Shown piece after piece: positions 8,946 through 17,985 of a stretch of DNA of 64,000 bases. How positions within the stretch are numbered: position 1 is the first letter of the stretch; each line of letters opens with the position of its first letter. Under the pieces are notes generated by a model, which saw nothing but the letters and a program-made list of their open reading frames with translations, was not told the origin of the DNA and searched no databases. This DNA is from Mycobacterium sp. PO1 (GTDB lineage: Bacteria > Actinomycetota > Actinomycetes > Mycobacteriales > Mycobacteriaceae), in contig NZ_BLTG01000021.1 of assembly GCF_017312405.1 (NCBI RefSeq), positions 1 to 64,000 on the forward strand, written 5' to 3'. Position numbers and translations under genes: made by a program.

Positions 8946-10558
8946 CCGAACCGAGGCCCGAACCAGTCCCGGGACTGTTCACCCTGGTCCTGCACACCCA
9001 CCTGCCCTGGCTGGCACACCACGGCCGCTGGCCGGTCGGTGAGGAGTGGCTCTACCAGTCATGGTCGGCGGCCTACCTGCCGTTGGTGCGGGTGCTGCGC
9101 ACGCTGGCCGCCGAGAACCGCCGCCACCTGGTCACATTGGGCGTCACCCCGGTGGTGGCCGCCCAGCTCGACGACCCGTACTGCCTGCAGGGCATGCATC
9201 ACTGGCTGGCGAACTGGCGGCTGCGCGCCCTGGAGGCGGCGACCATGCGCGGCGCGACCGGACCTGCCCCGTCCTCGGCGTCTCCGACCCCGTCCTCGGC
9301 GCCGCCGGCGTCCTACTCGGCGCCGCCGGCGCTGCGCCGGTTCGGCGCCCGCGAATGCCGCGAAGCCGACCGCGAGCTCGACGAGTTCGAGACGCTGTGG
9401 CGCCACGGCGCCAGCCCGGTGCTGCGCGAGCTGATCGACGGCCAGGTCATCGAGCTGCTGGGCGGGCCGCTGGCGCACCCGTTCCAGCCCCTGCTCAACC
9501 CGCGCCTGCGCGAGTTCGCGCTGCGCGAAGGCCTGGCCGACGCCGCGCAACGCTACGCGCACCGCCCCGCCGGGATTTGGGCGCCGGAATGCGCCTACGC
9601 GCCGGGGATGGAGACCGACTACGCGGGCGCCGGCGTCGGCCACTTCATGGTCGACGGGCCCTCGCTACACGGCGACACTGCGCTGGGGCGCCCGGTCGGC
9701 GACACCGACGTCGTCGCATTCGGACGGGATCTGCAGGTCAGCTACCGCGTGTGGTCACCGCGCTCGGGGTACCCCGGCCACGCCGCCTACCGCGACTTCC
9801 ACACCTACGACCACGCCACCGGCCTCAAACCGGCCCGCGTGACGGGACGCAACATCCCCTCGCAGGACAAGGCGCCCTACGACCCGGATCGCGCCGAAGC
9901 CGCCGTCGACGGCCACGTCGCCGACTTCGTCGACACGGTGCGCCGACGGCTCACCGCCGAATCGGCGCGCATCGGCCGGCCCGCACACGTGATCGCCGCC
10001 TTCGACACCGAACTGTTCGGGCACTGGTGGTACGAGGGGCCGGTCTGGCTGGAACGGGTGCTGCGCGCCCTGCCGGCCGCCGGCATCCGGGTCGGCACTC
10101 TGGCCGATGCGGTCGCCGACGGGTACGTCGGCACGCCGGTGGATCTGCCCCCCAGCTCGTGGGGCTCGGGCAAGGACTGGCAGGTGTGGGCCGGCGACAA
10201 GGTCGCCGATCTCGTCCAGCTCAACAGCGAGGTCGTCGACACCGCGCTGAGCACCGTCGACAAAGCGCTCGCCCAGACCGCGCTGCCGGGCTCACCGACG
10301 CCGCGGCACACCGTCGCCGACCAGATTCTGCGCGAGACGCTGTTGACGGTCTCCAGCGACTGGCCCTTCATGGTCAGCAAGGACTCCGCCGCCGATTACG
10401 CCCGCTACCGGGCCCACCTGCACGCCCACGCCACCCGGGAGATCGCCGCCGCGCAAGCCGCCGGCCGCCTCGAGCAGGCCGCCCGCCTGGCCGAGGGCTG
10501 GAACCGTGCCGACGGGCTGTTCGGTGCGCTGGACGCGCGCAGGCTCCCGGGCCCGTGA
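8942..10558 (+). CDS. Glycoside hydrolase family 57 glucan branching enzyme (Rv3031-like)
   Basis: The 538-residue protein shows GH57 signatures: LHTHLPWLA at 17-25, the nucleophile motif GIWAPECAY (Glu216), and FDTELFGHWW with the probable acid/base Asp355. A C-terminal helical domain follows, as in family branching enzymes. The Rv3031 homologue is thought to add alpha-1,6 branches to the methylglucose polysaccharide. A Pro/Ser/Ala-rich insert at residues 104-130, coded by near-repeats of CCGTCCTCGGCG, interrupts the fold between conserved blocks and looks like a lineage-specific linker. The start overlaps the methyltransferase stop by four bases. Confidence 0.88.
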   Translation: MTEPRPEPVPGLFTLVLHTHLPWLAHHGRWPVGEEWLYQSWSAAYLPLVRVLRTLAAENRRHLVTLGVTPVVAAQLDDPYCLQGMHHWLANWRLRALEAATMRGATGPAPSSASPTPSSAPPASYSAPPALRRFGARECREADRELDEFETLWRHGASPVLRELIDGQVIELLGGPLAHPFQPLLNPRLREFALREGLADAAQRYAHRPAGIWAPECAYAPGMETDYAGAGVGHFMVDGPSLHGDTALGRPVGDTDVVAFGRDLQVSYRVWSPRSGYPGHAAYRDFHTYDHATGLKPARVTGRNIPSQDKAPYDPDRAEAAVDGHVADFVDTVRRRLTAESARIGRPAHVIAAFDTELFGHWWYEGPVWLERVLRALPAAGIRVGTLADAVADGYVGTPVDLPPSSWGSGKDWQVWAGDKVADLVQLNSEVVDTALSTVDKALAQTALPGSPTPRHTVADQILRETLLTVSSDWPFMVSKDSAADYARYRAHLHAHATREIAAAQAAGRLEQAARLAEGWNRADGLFGALDARRLPGP

Positions 10559-10560
10559 CG

Positions 10561-11787
10561 ATGAAGGTCCTGCTCGTCTCCTGGGAGTACCCGCCGGTGG
10601 TCATCGGCGGGCTGGGCCGTCACGTGCACCATCTGGCCACCGAACTGGCTGCTGCGGGACACGACGTCGTCGTGCTGAGCCGGCGACCGACCGCCACCGA
10701 CCCGCACAGCCACCCGACCACCGACGAGGTCGCCGACGGCGTGCGGGTGATCGCCGCCGCCGAGGATCCGCACGAATTCGCGTTCGGTACCGACATGATG
10801 GCCTGGACGTTGGCGATGGGCCACGCGATGATCCGGGCCGGGATCGCCCTGGGTGACTGGCGGCCCGACGTCGTGCACGCCCACGACTGGCTGGTCGCGC
10901 ACCCGGCCGTCGCCTTGGCCCAGTTCTTCGATGCACCTTTGGTTTCCACGATCCACGCCACCGAAGCCGGCCGGCACTCGGGCTGGGTCTCCGGGCCGGT
11001 CAGTCGACAGGTGCACGCCCTGGAGCGTTGGCTTGTGCACGAGTCCGATTCCCTGATCGCCTGTTCGGCCTCGATGCGTGACGAGATCACCGCCCTGTTC
11101 GGTCCCGATCTGGCCGAGGTGGCGGTCATCCCCAACGGCATCGACACCGACGGATGGCCGTTCGCATCCCGGCGCCCGCAGACGGGCCCGCCGGAACTGC
11201 TCTACTTCGGCCGGCTGGAGTACGAGAAGGGCGTGCACGACGCGATCGCCGCGTTGCCCCGGATCCGGCGCACCCATCCCGGCACCACGTTGACCGTCGC
11301 CGGTGACGGCACCCAACTGGGTTTCCTGACCGAGCAGGCCCGCCGACACAAGGTACTCAAGGCGACGAACTTCGTTGGGCGCGTTGACCATGAAGGACTG
11401 CTGCGGCTGCTCCACCGAGCCGACGCCGCGGTGCTGCCGTCGCACTACGAGCCGTTCGGCATCGTCGCCCTCGAAGCGGCGGCCGCAGGAGCACCGCTGG
11501 TCACGTCGACCGCCGGCGGGCTCGGCGAGGCGGTGATCGACGGGCAGACCGGACTCTCCCATCCACCCGGGGACGTCGCGGCACTGGCCGCTGCGGTACG
11601 TGTGTTGCTCGACGACGCCGACGCCGCCCAGCGGCGCGCGAATGCCGCCCGCGATCGACTGACCGCCGAATTCGCCTGGCACACCGTGGCCGCGGCCACC
11701 GCACAGGTCTATCTGGGCGCCAAGCGCGGCGAACGCAGCCCGCAGCCGCGGCACCCGATCGCCGAACGCGCCCTGCCCGACCGCTGA
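10561..11787 (+). CDS. GT4-family alpha-1,4-glucosyltransferase (Rv3032-like)
   Basis: A 408-residue GT-B glycosyltransferase. It opens MKVLLVSWEYPPVVIGGLG, the donor/acceptor loop of glycogen-synthase-like GT4 enzymes, and carries the E-x7-E nucleotide-sugar motif in YEPFGIVALEA. Rv3032 is reported to elongate the alpha-1,4 glucan of methylglucose lipopolysaccharide and also contributes to glycogen. The ATG at 10561 lies two bases after the GH57 stop; a GTG at 10555 is in frame. With the previous two genes it forms a methylation-branching-elongation operon. Confidence 0.88.
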   Translation: MKVLLVSWEYPPVVIGGLGRHVHHLATELAAAGHDVVVLSRRPTATDPHSHPTTDEVADGVRVIAAAEDPHEFAFGTDMMAWTLAMGHAMIRAGIALGDWRPDVVHAHDWLVAHPAVALAQFFDAPLVSTIHATEAGRHSGWVSGPVSRQVHALERWLVHESDSLIACSASMRDEITALFGPDLAEVAVIPNGIDTDGWPFASRRPQTGPPELLYFGRLEYEKGVHDAIAALPRIRRTHPGTTLTVAGDGTQLGFLTEQARRHKVLKATNFVGRVDHEGLLRLLHRADAAVLPSHYEPFGIVALEAAAAGAPLVTSTAGGLGEAVIDGQTGLSHPPGDVAALAAAVRVLLDDADAAQRRANAARDRLTAEFAWHTVAAATAQVYLGAKRGERSPQPRHPIAERALPDR

Positions 11788-11791
11788 GCGA

Positions 11792-13291
11792 TCAGGATTT
11801 CTTCTCCCGCCACACCCGCTCGAACGGCAATCGCCAGGCGTGCGGAGCGATGAGCTGGTGAATCGCGTTGGGCCCCCACGTCCCAGGCTGATACATCTTC
11901 ACCGGCGGCGGGTCGACCAGCAGCGGGGCCGACCGTTCCCACAGCGACTCGATGCCCTGCGCCGTGGTGAACAGTGTGTGATCCCCGCGCATCGCGTCCA
12001 GGATCAGTCGCTCGTAGGCCTCCAGTACGTCGTCGACGTATTCGGTTTCCTGCGTGGAGAACTGCATCGACAGCTTCTCCAGCTTCATGCCGGGGCCCGG
12101 GCGCTTGCCGTAGAACGACAGCGAGATCTTCGACGAATCCGCCAGATCGAACGTCAGATGATCCGGGCCCTGCGCACCGACGCCCGAGCCCGCCGGGAAC
12201 ATGGTTCGCGGCGCCTCCTTGAACGCGATCGACACGATCCGCTGGCCTTCGGCCATCTTCTTTCCGGTACGCAGATACACCGGGACCCCGGCCCAGCGCC
12301 AATTGTCGATGCCCACCTCGAGCGCGACGAACGTCTCGGTGTCCGAGTCGCGGGCGACCCCGTCCTCCTCGCGGTAGCCGGTGTACTGGCCGCGCACCAC
12401 CTTCCGGACATCGATCGGCAGCATCGAGCGGAAGACCTTGTTCTTCTCCTCGCTGATCGCCCGCGGCTCCAGAGCGGTCGGCGGTTCCATCACCACGAAT
12501 GCCATCACCTGGAACAGATGCGTGACCACCATGTCCTTGAAGGCGCCGGTGCTCTCGTAGAAGTTCGCGCGCGCATCCAGACCGAGCGTTTCGGGAATGT
12601 CGATCTGGATGTGATCGATGAAGTTGCGGTTCCAGATCGGCTCGAACAGCCCGTTGGCGAACCGGAACGCCAGGATGTTCTGCGCGGCTTCCTTACCCAG
12701 GAAGTGATCGATACGAAAGATCTGGGACTCGTCGAAGGTCTCGTGCACGAAGGCGTTGAGCCGCACCGCGCTGTCCAGGTCGGTGCCGAACGGCTTCTCC
12801 ATCACCACCCGCGACCGCTCGACCAGGTCGGCCTCCTCGAGCATCGTGATCACCGCTTCGGCGGCCTTGGGCGGCACCGACAGGTAGTGCAGGCGCTGCA
12901 CCCCGTCGCCGAGTTCTCGTTCACCACGCGTGACGGCCGCGGCCAGCGCCTCGGGCCCTTCGCCCTGCGGAACATAGGTCACCTTCTCGGCGAACTGACT
13001 CCACTGTTCGTCGGTGAGGGGGCGGTTGCCGAACGAGTCGACCGCCTCGCGGGCCAACGCCCGGAACTCGTCGTCGGTGTAGTCCTCGAGTGACGTGCCC
13101 ACCAACCGGATGTCGGGTGTCAGCGACGACTGCTCCAGGTAGGCGATGCCGGGCAGCAGCTTGCGGCGCGCCAGATCCCCGGTGGCGCCGAACAGCACGA
13201 TCACGAACGGGGCCAGCGGCGGCTCGTCGTGGCGGAAGGGGTGGGCTCCGGTGGCGGGATAGGCGATGTTCTGCGGGTTGGCTAGGGCCAT
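11792..13291 (-). CDS. zwf: Glucose-6-phosphate 1-dehydrogenase
   Basis: It oxidises glucose-6-phosphate to 6-phosphogluconolactone with NADP, the entry to the pentose phosphate pathway. The dinucleotide loop FGATGDLARRK lies at 34-44, EKPFG at 165-169, and the active-site signature RIDHFLGKE at 193-201. Its 499 residues are full length. The gene is not at this place in tuberculosis and sits inside the MGLP cluster, 54 bases downstream of the acyltransferase gene on the same strand. It is probably one of several zwf copies. Joint expression with a polysaccharide operon that consumes glucose phosphates would make metabolic sense, but that is inference. Confidence 0.92.
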   Translation of the reverse strand: MALANPQNIAYPATGAHPFRHDEPPLAPFVIVLFGATGDLARRKLLPGIAYLEQSSLTPDIRLVGTSLEDYTDDEFRALAREAVDSFGNRPLTDEQWSQFAEKVTYVPQGEGPEALAAAVTRGERELGDGVQRLHYLSVPPKAAEAVITMLEEADLVERSRVVMEKPFGTDLDSAVRLNAFVHETFDESQIFRIDHFLGKEAAQNILAFRFANGLFEPIWNRNFIDHIQIDIPETLGLDARANFYESTGAFKDMVVTHLFQVMAFVVMEPPTALEPRAISEEKNKVFRSMLPIDVRKVVRGQYTGYREEDGVARDSDTETFVALEVGIDNWRWAGVPVYLRTGKKMAEGQRIVSIAFKEAPRTMFPAGSGVGAQGPDHLTFDLADSSKISLSFYGKRPGPGMKLEKLSMQFSTQETEYVDDVLEAYERLILDAMRGDHTLFTTAQGIESLWERSAPLLVDPPPVKMYQPGTWGPNAIHQLIAPHAWRLPFERVWREKKS

Positions 13292-13345
13292 GCCGAAATG
13301 CTGTCATCCCCGTCGGCGGGGCGCAGCATCAGCAGCAAACCCACC

Positions 13346-14083
13346 TCAGCGGGAGGCCTTCTTGCGTTCGATGTCGGCCAGCGCCGCGGCCAGTTCGGCG
13401 CGTTGCGCCGCCGAGGTCTCCCAGGACAGCTTGCGGTTCTTGACCACCTTCGCCGGCGCCCCCACCGCGATCGAGAAGTCCGCGATCTCGCCCTTGACCA
13501 CGGCGTGGGCGCCCAGCACGCACCCGCGGCCGACCGAGGTGCCGCGCAGCACGCTGACCTTCGCGGCCACCCACGTGTCCGGCCCGATACGCACCGGGGC
13601 CTTGACGATGCCCTGATCCTTGATCGGCAGTTCGATGTTGTCCATCTTGTGGTCGAAGTCGACGACGTAGCACCAGTCGGCCATCAGCACCGAATCGCCC
13701 AGTTCGATGTCGAGATAGGTGTTGATCACGTTGTTGCAGCCGAGCACGACCTTGTCCCCGATGCGCAGGGACCCCTCGTGGCAGCGCAGCGTGTTGCCGT
13801 CTCCGATGTGCACCCAGCGGCCGATCTCCATCTGGGACAGCTCGGGGGTGGCTTGGATCTCCACACCCTTGCCCAGGAACACCATGCCACGGGTGATGAT
13901 GTGCGGGTTGGCCAGCTTGAACTTCAGCAGCCGCCAGTACCGCACCAGGTACCACGGGGTGTAGGCGCGGTTTGCCAGCACCCACTTCAGGGAGGCCAGT
14001 GTGAGGAACTGCGCTTGACGCGGATCTCGCAGACGCGAGCCCCGCCAGCGCTTGTGCAGCGGCGCACCCCACATCGTCGTCAT
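13346..14083 (-). CDS. Left-handed beta-helix acyltransferase (Rv3034c-like, MGLP acylation candidate)
   Basis: The C-terminal two thirds is built of hexapeptide repeats (for example IGDGN, IGDKVVLG, LGDSVLMAD, IGPDTWVAA, VGRGCVLGA), the left-handed parallel beta-helix of the maltose/galactoside O-acetyltransferase family. The probable catalytic histidine is in the VDFDHKMDN segment. In tuberculosis the equivalent gene sits beside Rv3030-Rv3032 and has been proposed to acylate the methylglucose polysaccharide. The ATG at 14083 (MTTMWG) is chosen; a GTG at 14152 would add 23 residues of unlikely composition. It is divergent from the next lipoprotein gene. Confidence 0.78.
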   Translation of the reverse strand: MTTMWGAPLHKRWRGSRLRDPRQAQFLTLASLKWVLANRAYTPWYLVRYWRLLKFKLANPHIITRGMVFLGKGVEIQATPELSQMEIGRWVHIGDGNTLRCHEGSLRIGDKVVLGCNNVINTYLDIELGDSVLMADWCYVVDFDHKMDNIELPIKDQGIVKAPVRIGPDTWVAAKVSVLRGTSVGRGCVLGAHAVVKGEIADFSIAVGAPAKVVKNRKLSWETSAAQRAELAAALADIERKKASR

Positions 14084-14189
14084 GGCCGCAAAGCCTACGC
14101 GAGCCCACAGGGGCCCAACGGTTACCCTCACGTGGGCGCGGAACAACGACACCGGTACCCCCGCGCCCGTCGACCAGTAAAGGAATTAC

Positions 14190-15488
14190 GTGCTGCGGCG
14201 AATCCTCGTATTGGCCACGACAGTGCTGATCGCCGGTGCGTGCGCCGGCTGTGGTGACACCGACGACTGGGTGCTCGCGCGAGCCGCCACCGGATGGGCC
14301 GCGCAGTACGCGACCGCCGAGAACAGCAGCTACTCCGCGAGCGCCGGTCCCGATGAGCTGCGGCTGGATTGGATCCGCTCGGTCAAGGGCGAGGTCGCCG
14401 CGCAGGTCGCCCTCGGCTCGGATCACTACCTCGCGGTCAACGGGCAGACCGCCGCGGGCTGTTCGCTGATGGTGTGGGAGAACGACAACCGGGCCAGGCA
14501 GCGCTGGTGCACGCGGCTGGTCCAGGGCGGCGGTTTCGCCAGCCCCCTCCTCGACGGCTTCGACAACGTCTACATGGGTCAACCGGGGTTGGTGCAGTCG
14601 TTTCCGACGACGCAGTGGGTGCGCTGGCGCACACCGGTGATCGGCATGCCGATGACGATGCGATTCCTGTCGCCCGGGCGCCTGCTGGTGCTCACCCATC
14701 TGGGGCAGGTGCTGGTCTTCGACGCCCAGCGCGGGACCGTCGTGGGCACCTCGCTGGATCTGGTCGCCGGCCTGGACCCGCGGGACTCCTTCCGCGGTCT
14801 CGACGACTGCCGCAGCGGCGGACCGGACTGCCCGGTGGCCGCCGCGCCGGCATTCTCGGAGGCCGCAGGTCTGGTGGTGGCGCCGCTGTGGGAGCCGGGT
14901 GCCGACGCGCCCGTGCTCATCGGGCTGCGCTACCGCCCCGGCCAGACCCCGCTGTTGAGCCGCGAATGGACCAGCGACGCCGTGGGCGGCGGGCCGCTGG
15001 CCAGCCCGGTCATGTCCGCCGACGGATCGACGGTCTACGTCAACGGCCGCGACGAGCGGCTGTGGGCCATCAACAGCGACGACGGCACCGCGAAGTGGTC
15101 GGTCCCGCTGGATTACCTGGCGCAGACGCCGCCGTCGGTGACCCCCAGCGGTCTGGTCGTGGCCGGTGGAGGCCCGGGGGCGCAGCTGGTCGCGATCCGC
15201 GACACCGCCGAGGAGGGCGAGGAGATCTGGCGTCGCGACGACATCACGCCGCTGTCCACCTCGAGCCTCGCCGGCGTCGGCTACACCGTGGTCTCCGACG
15301 GCGCCGCAGAGGGCGACGACGACACGGGCATGGCACTGGCCGTGTTCGACCTGGGCGACGGTCACACCATCAACCGCTACGAACTGCCCGGGGGCAGTGG
15401 ATGGCCGGTCGGGGTTTCGGTCGGCCATGACGGTCGCCTGGTCACCGCCACCAGCGACGGCCGCGTGTTCGGCTTCGCTCCCGCCTGA
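14190..15488 (+). CDS. Exported PQQ-type beta-propeller lipoprotein (Rv3035-like)
   Basis: The 432-residue product opens with a basic and hydrophobic signal segment ending in two closely spaced cysteines (Cys18, Cys21), consistent with a lipoprotein although neither lipobox is perfect. The mature part contains repeating blades such as SPVMSADGSTVYVNG followed by WAINSDDGTAKWSV, typical of PQQ-like beta-propeller folds. The start is a GTG preceded by AAAGGAATT. The role is unknown. Because it keeps its place beside the MGLP genes in tuberculosis, a link to envelope polysaccharide or protein assembly is possible but not shown. Confidence 0.75.
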   Translation: MLRRILVLATTVLIAGACAGCGDTDDWVLARAATGWAAQYATAENSSYSASAGPDELRLDWIRSVKGEVAAQVALGSDHYLAVNGQTAAGCSLMVWENDNRARQRWCTRLVQGGGFASPLLDGFDNVYMGQPGLVQSFPTTQWVRWRTPVIGMPMTMRFLSPGRLLVLTHLGQVLVFDAQRGTVVGTSLDLVAGLDPRDSFRGLDDCRSGGPDCPVAAAPAFSEAAGLVVAPLWEPGADAPVLIGLRYRPGQTPLLSREWTSDAVGGGPLASPVMSADGSTVYVNGRDERLWAINSDDGTAKWSVPLDYLAQTPPSVTPSGLVVAGGGPGAQLVAIRDTAEEGEEIWRRDDITPLSTSSLAGVGYTVVSDGAAEGDDDTGMALAVFDLGDGHTINRYELPGGSGWPVGVSVGHDGRLVTATSDGRVFGFAPA

Positions 15489-15618
15489 ATCTGTTCCGGA
15501 ATCCGCTGGTCGCGCTAACACCAGCGTCACAGTCAGGTAATACCGATCTTTCGAACCGGTGTAAGAGTGCACACTCAGATCACTCCAACATGCCCGGAAA
15601 ACGAACAAGGGGACGCAG

Positions 15619-17172
15619 GTGTCGGAATTCCTCGGAACGGTCAGCGGTCTCGTATGGCACGAGACGCTGGTCTATCTCTGTCTGGCCGCTGGTGTGTACT
15701 TCTCCATCCGGTCCCGATTTGTGCAGGTACGCCAGATCCCGGAAATGGTCCGGCTCATGCTCAAAGGAGAGAAGTCGCCGTCGGGTGTCTCGAGCTTCCA
15801 GGCGCTGACGATCTCGCTGGCCGGCCGGGTCGGCACCGGCAACATCGCCGGCGTCGCGACGGCCATCGCGTTCGGCGGGCCCGGCGCCCTGTTCTGGATG
15901 TGGGTGGTCGCGTTCCTCGGGGCGTCGACGTCGTTCGTCGAGTGCACGCTCGGCCAGATCTACAAAGACCGCGACAAGCTGACCGGTGAGTACCGCGGCG
16001 GCCCCGCGTACTACTTCAGCCAGGCGTTCGCCAACACGGCGGCGGCGGTCCCGATGAAGATCTACGGCTACGTCTTCGCAGCGGTGACCATGCTGGCCAT
16101 GGGCCTGCTGCTGCCCAGCGTGCAGTCCAACTCGATGGCCTCGGCCATGAACATCGCCTGGGGCTGGGGCGAGTGGTGGGTGGCCGTCGGCACCGTCATC
16201 GTGCTGGCCTTCGTCATCATCGGTGGCGTCAAACGCATCGCAACGTTCGCCTCCATCGTGGTGCCGTTCATGGCGGTGGTCTACATCGTGTTGGCGCTGA
16301 TCATCGTGCTGATGAACGCCAGTGAGATCCCGTCGATCATCTCGCTGATCTTCTCCAGCGCGTTCGGCATCGACTCCGCGTTCGGCGCCATCCTCGGGGT
16401 CGCGGTGATGTGGGGCGTCAAGCGCGGCATCTACTCCAATGAGGCGGGCCAGGGCACCGGGCCGCACGCTGCGGCCGCCGCCGAGGTGTCCCATCCGGCC
16501 AAGCAGGGCCTCGTGCAGGCCTTCGCCGTCTACGTCGACACGCTGTTCATCTGCTCGGCGACCGGGTTCCTGATCCTGTCGACCGGGGCCTACCGCGTGT
16601 TCGAGGGTGAGAGCTCCGACGGCGCGGTGATCGCCGAGGGCGGCATCCTGCCGGAGGGCGTCGAGGTGGGCCCGGCGTTCGCGCAGACCGGCTTCGACAC
16701 GTTGTGGAACGGAGCCGGAGCCAGCTTCATCGCGATCTCACTGGCGTTCTTCTGCATCACCACGATCATCGCCTACTACTACATGGCGGAGACGAACCTG
16801 CGTTTCCTGCTGGGCAAGGCCGCGACGATCAATGTCCCCTTCCTCCGCGGCACGGTCGGCTCGAACACGACGATGCTGCTGCAGGCGCTGATCCTGGTGT
16901 CGGTCACCATCGGCGCGGTCTCCACCGCCGCGGATGCGTGGACGCTGGGCGACATCGGCGTCGGGCTGATGGCCTGGCTGAACATCGTCGGCATCCTGAT
17001 CCTGCAGCAGCCCGCGTACAAGGCGCTGTGGGACTACGAGAAGCAGAAGAAGCAGGGCCTGGACCCGATGTTCGACCCGATCGCCCTCGGCATCAAGAAC
17101 GCGACGTTCTGGGAGAACTACGACCCGGCCACCGGCAAAGACAAGCAGCGTTCGGCGGCCGCACCGGAGTGA
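15619..17172 (+). CDS. Sodium:alanine/glycine symporter (AGCS family)
   Basis: A 517-residue inner-membrane protein with about ten or more hydrophobic helices. The family signature GIYSNEAGQGTGPHAAAAAE is present, as is the early GRVGTGNIAGVATAI motif. AGCS carriers import alanine or glycine with Na+ or H+. The GTG start follows AAGGGGA at good spacing. It stands alone: 130 bases from the propeller lipoprotein, with its stop four bases before the stop of the convergent TB22.2-like gene. It is not part of the syntenic block in tuberculosis, so it is a species-level insertion. Substrate preference cannot be read from sequence. Confidence 0.9.
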   Translation: MSEFLGTVSGLVWHETLVYLCLAAGVYFSIRSRFVQVRQIPEMVRLMLKGEKSPSGVSSFQALTISLAGRVGTGNIAGVATAIAFGGPGALFWMWVVAFLGASTSFVECTLGQIYKDRDKLTGEYRGGPAYYFSQAFANTAAAVPMKIYGYVFAAVTMLAMGLLLPSVQSNSMASAMNIAWGWGEWWVAVGTVIVLAFVIIGGVKRIATFASIVVPFMAVVYIVLALIIVLMNASEIPSIISLIFSSAFGIDSAFGAILGVAVMWGVKRGIYSNEAGQGTGPHAAAAAEVSHPAKQGLVQAFAVYVDTLFICSATGFLILSTGAYRVFEGESSDGAVIAEGGILPEGVEVGPAFAQTGFDTLWNGAGASFIAISLAFFCITTIIAYYYMAETNLRFLLGKAATINVPFLRGTVGSNTTMLLQALILVSVTIGAVSTAADAWTLGDIGVGLMAWLNIVGILILQQPAYKALWDYEKQKKQGLDPMFDPIALGIKNATFWENYDPATGKDKQRSAAAPE

Positions 17173-17176
17173 GCCC

Positions 17177-17917
17177 TCAGGCCAGCATGTCGGCGATCGC
17201 GCTGCGGGGAACCGTGGCCCGCAGCGCGCCGCCGGCGCCGGCCATGATCTCGCCCTGACCGAAGAAGAAGATCAACTCCTCGTCGGTGAGCGCGAACTGC
17301 TGGTACTTGGCTGGATCCAGGCCGTCGGCGGGGGCGATCGGGGCGTCGACGCCCAGCTGACGCGCCACATCGGCCTGCACGATCGGGAAGATCACGTCCA
17401 GCGGCCGGGTGTCCGGCCGGAACAATGTGTCGAAGGTCAGTGGCGCGTCGGCCTCGAGATTCCAGTTGAAGGACTTGTACCAGGTCTGGGGGTGCGCACC
17501 GCCGACGTTCTCGTACACCTCGAACACCACGCTGCGGGTACCGGCCTCGTCAGCCGGCGGTGCCGGCTGCGGTGTCGCGGCATCGGCGTCGGTGTCCTCC
17601 GGAGCACCGGAGCGGTAGTCGGTTCCGCGGGCGTCGAGCACGTAGGGCAGGTTCCACGAGCCGGGCATGTCGGAGACGTTGACGAACCCGTCCCGGGTCT
17701 GACGCAGGTAGTCGGTGATCGCCTGCTGGTCGGGGTAGTCGGCGGGGAACGTGAAATCCAGCGTGTAGGTCGGGTTGGAGACGTGCACCCGGCACGTCTG
17801 CTCGTCGTCGACCGATCCACCGAGCTCCGCGCAGGCCGACTGGGCGGCGGCGACGGGGGCGCTCGCCAGAACGGTGGCCACACCGGCGGCAAAGAGGGCG
17901 GCGGCAAGATTGCGCAA
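17177..17917 (-). CDS. Secreted TB22.2-like protein (Rv3036c homologue, RsiV/DUF3298-type)
   Basis: The protein of 246 residues has a Sec signal ending near APVAAAQS, followed by two cysteines (SACAELGG, QTCRVHV) that probably form a disulfide. The body keeps YPDQQAITDYL, DGFVNV, GGAHPQTWYKSFNWNL and the C-terminal VPRSAI blocks that I recall for TB22.2. The GGAHP region is characteristic of DUF3298/RsiV-like domains. The start is a TTG at 17917 with AGGACAT about 7 bases upstream, chosen because it gives a clean signal peptide and aligns with the tuberculosis N-terminus. Compared with that protein it has an acidic Pro-rich insert around residues 95-115. Confidence 0.82.
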   Translation of the reverse strand: MRNLAAALFAAGVATVLASAPVAAAQSACAELGGSVDDEQTCRVHVSNPTYTLDFTFPADYPDQQAITDYLRQTRDGFVNVSDMPGSWNLPYVLDARGTDYRSGAPEDTDADAATPQPAPPADEAGTRSVVFEVYENVGGAHPQTWYKSFNWNLEADAPLTFDTLFRPDTRPLDVIFPIVQADVARQLGVDAPIAPADGLDPAKYQQFALTDEELIFFFGQGEIMAGAGGALRATVPRSAIADMLA

Positions 17918-17985
17918 CGTCGGATGTCCTCGTGATCGGCGCCGGATCGGTCCCCGGCGGAGTTGATGCCAGGGTACGTGCCCGG

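Noticed and set aside
8525..10560. Upstream extensions of the GH57 and GT4 frames
   Set aside because: The extra parts overlap the preceding conserved genes in other frames. The ATGA overlap at 8942 and the MKVLLVSWEYPP start at 10561 mark the true starts.
13329..15608. A 759-codon open frame on the minus strand across the acyltransferase and lipoprotein genes
   Set aside because: It runs antisense to the PQQ-type lipoprotein gene and its translation is a low-complexity, Arg/Asp/His-rich sequence typical of shadow frames in GC-rich DNA.
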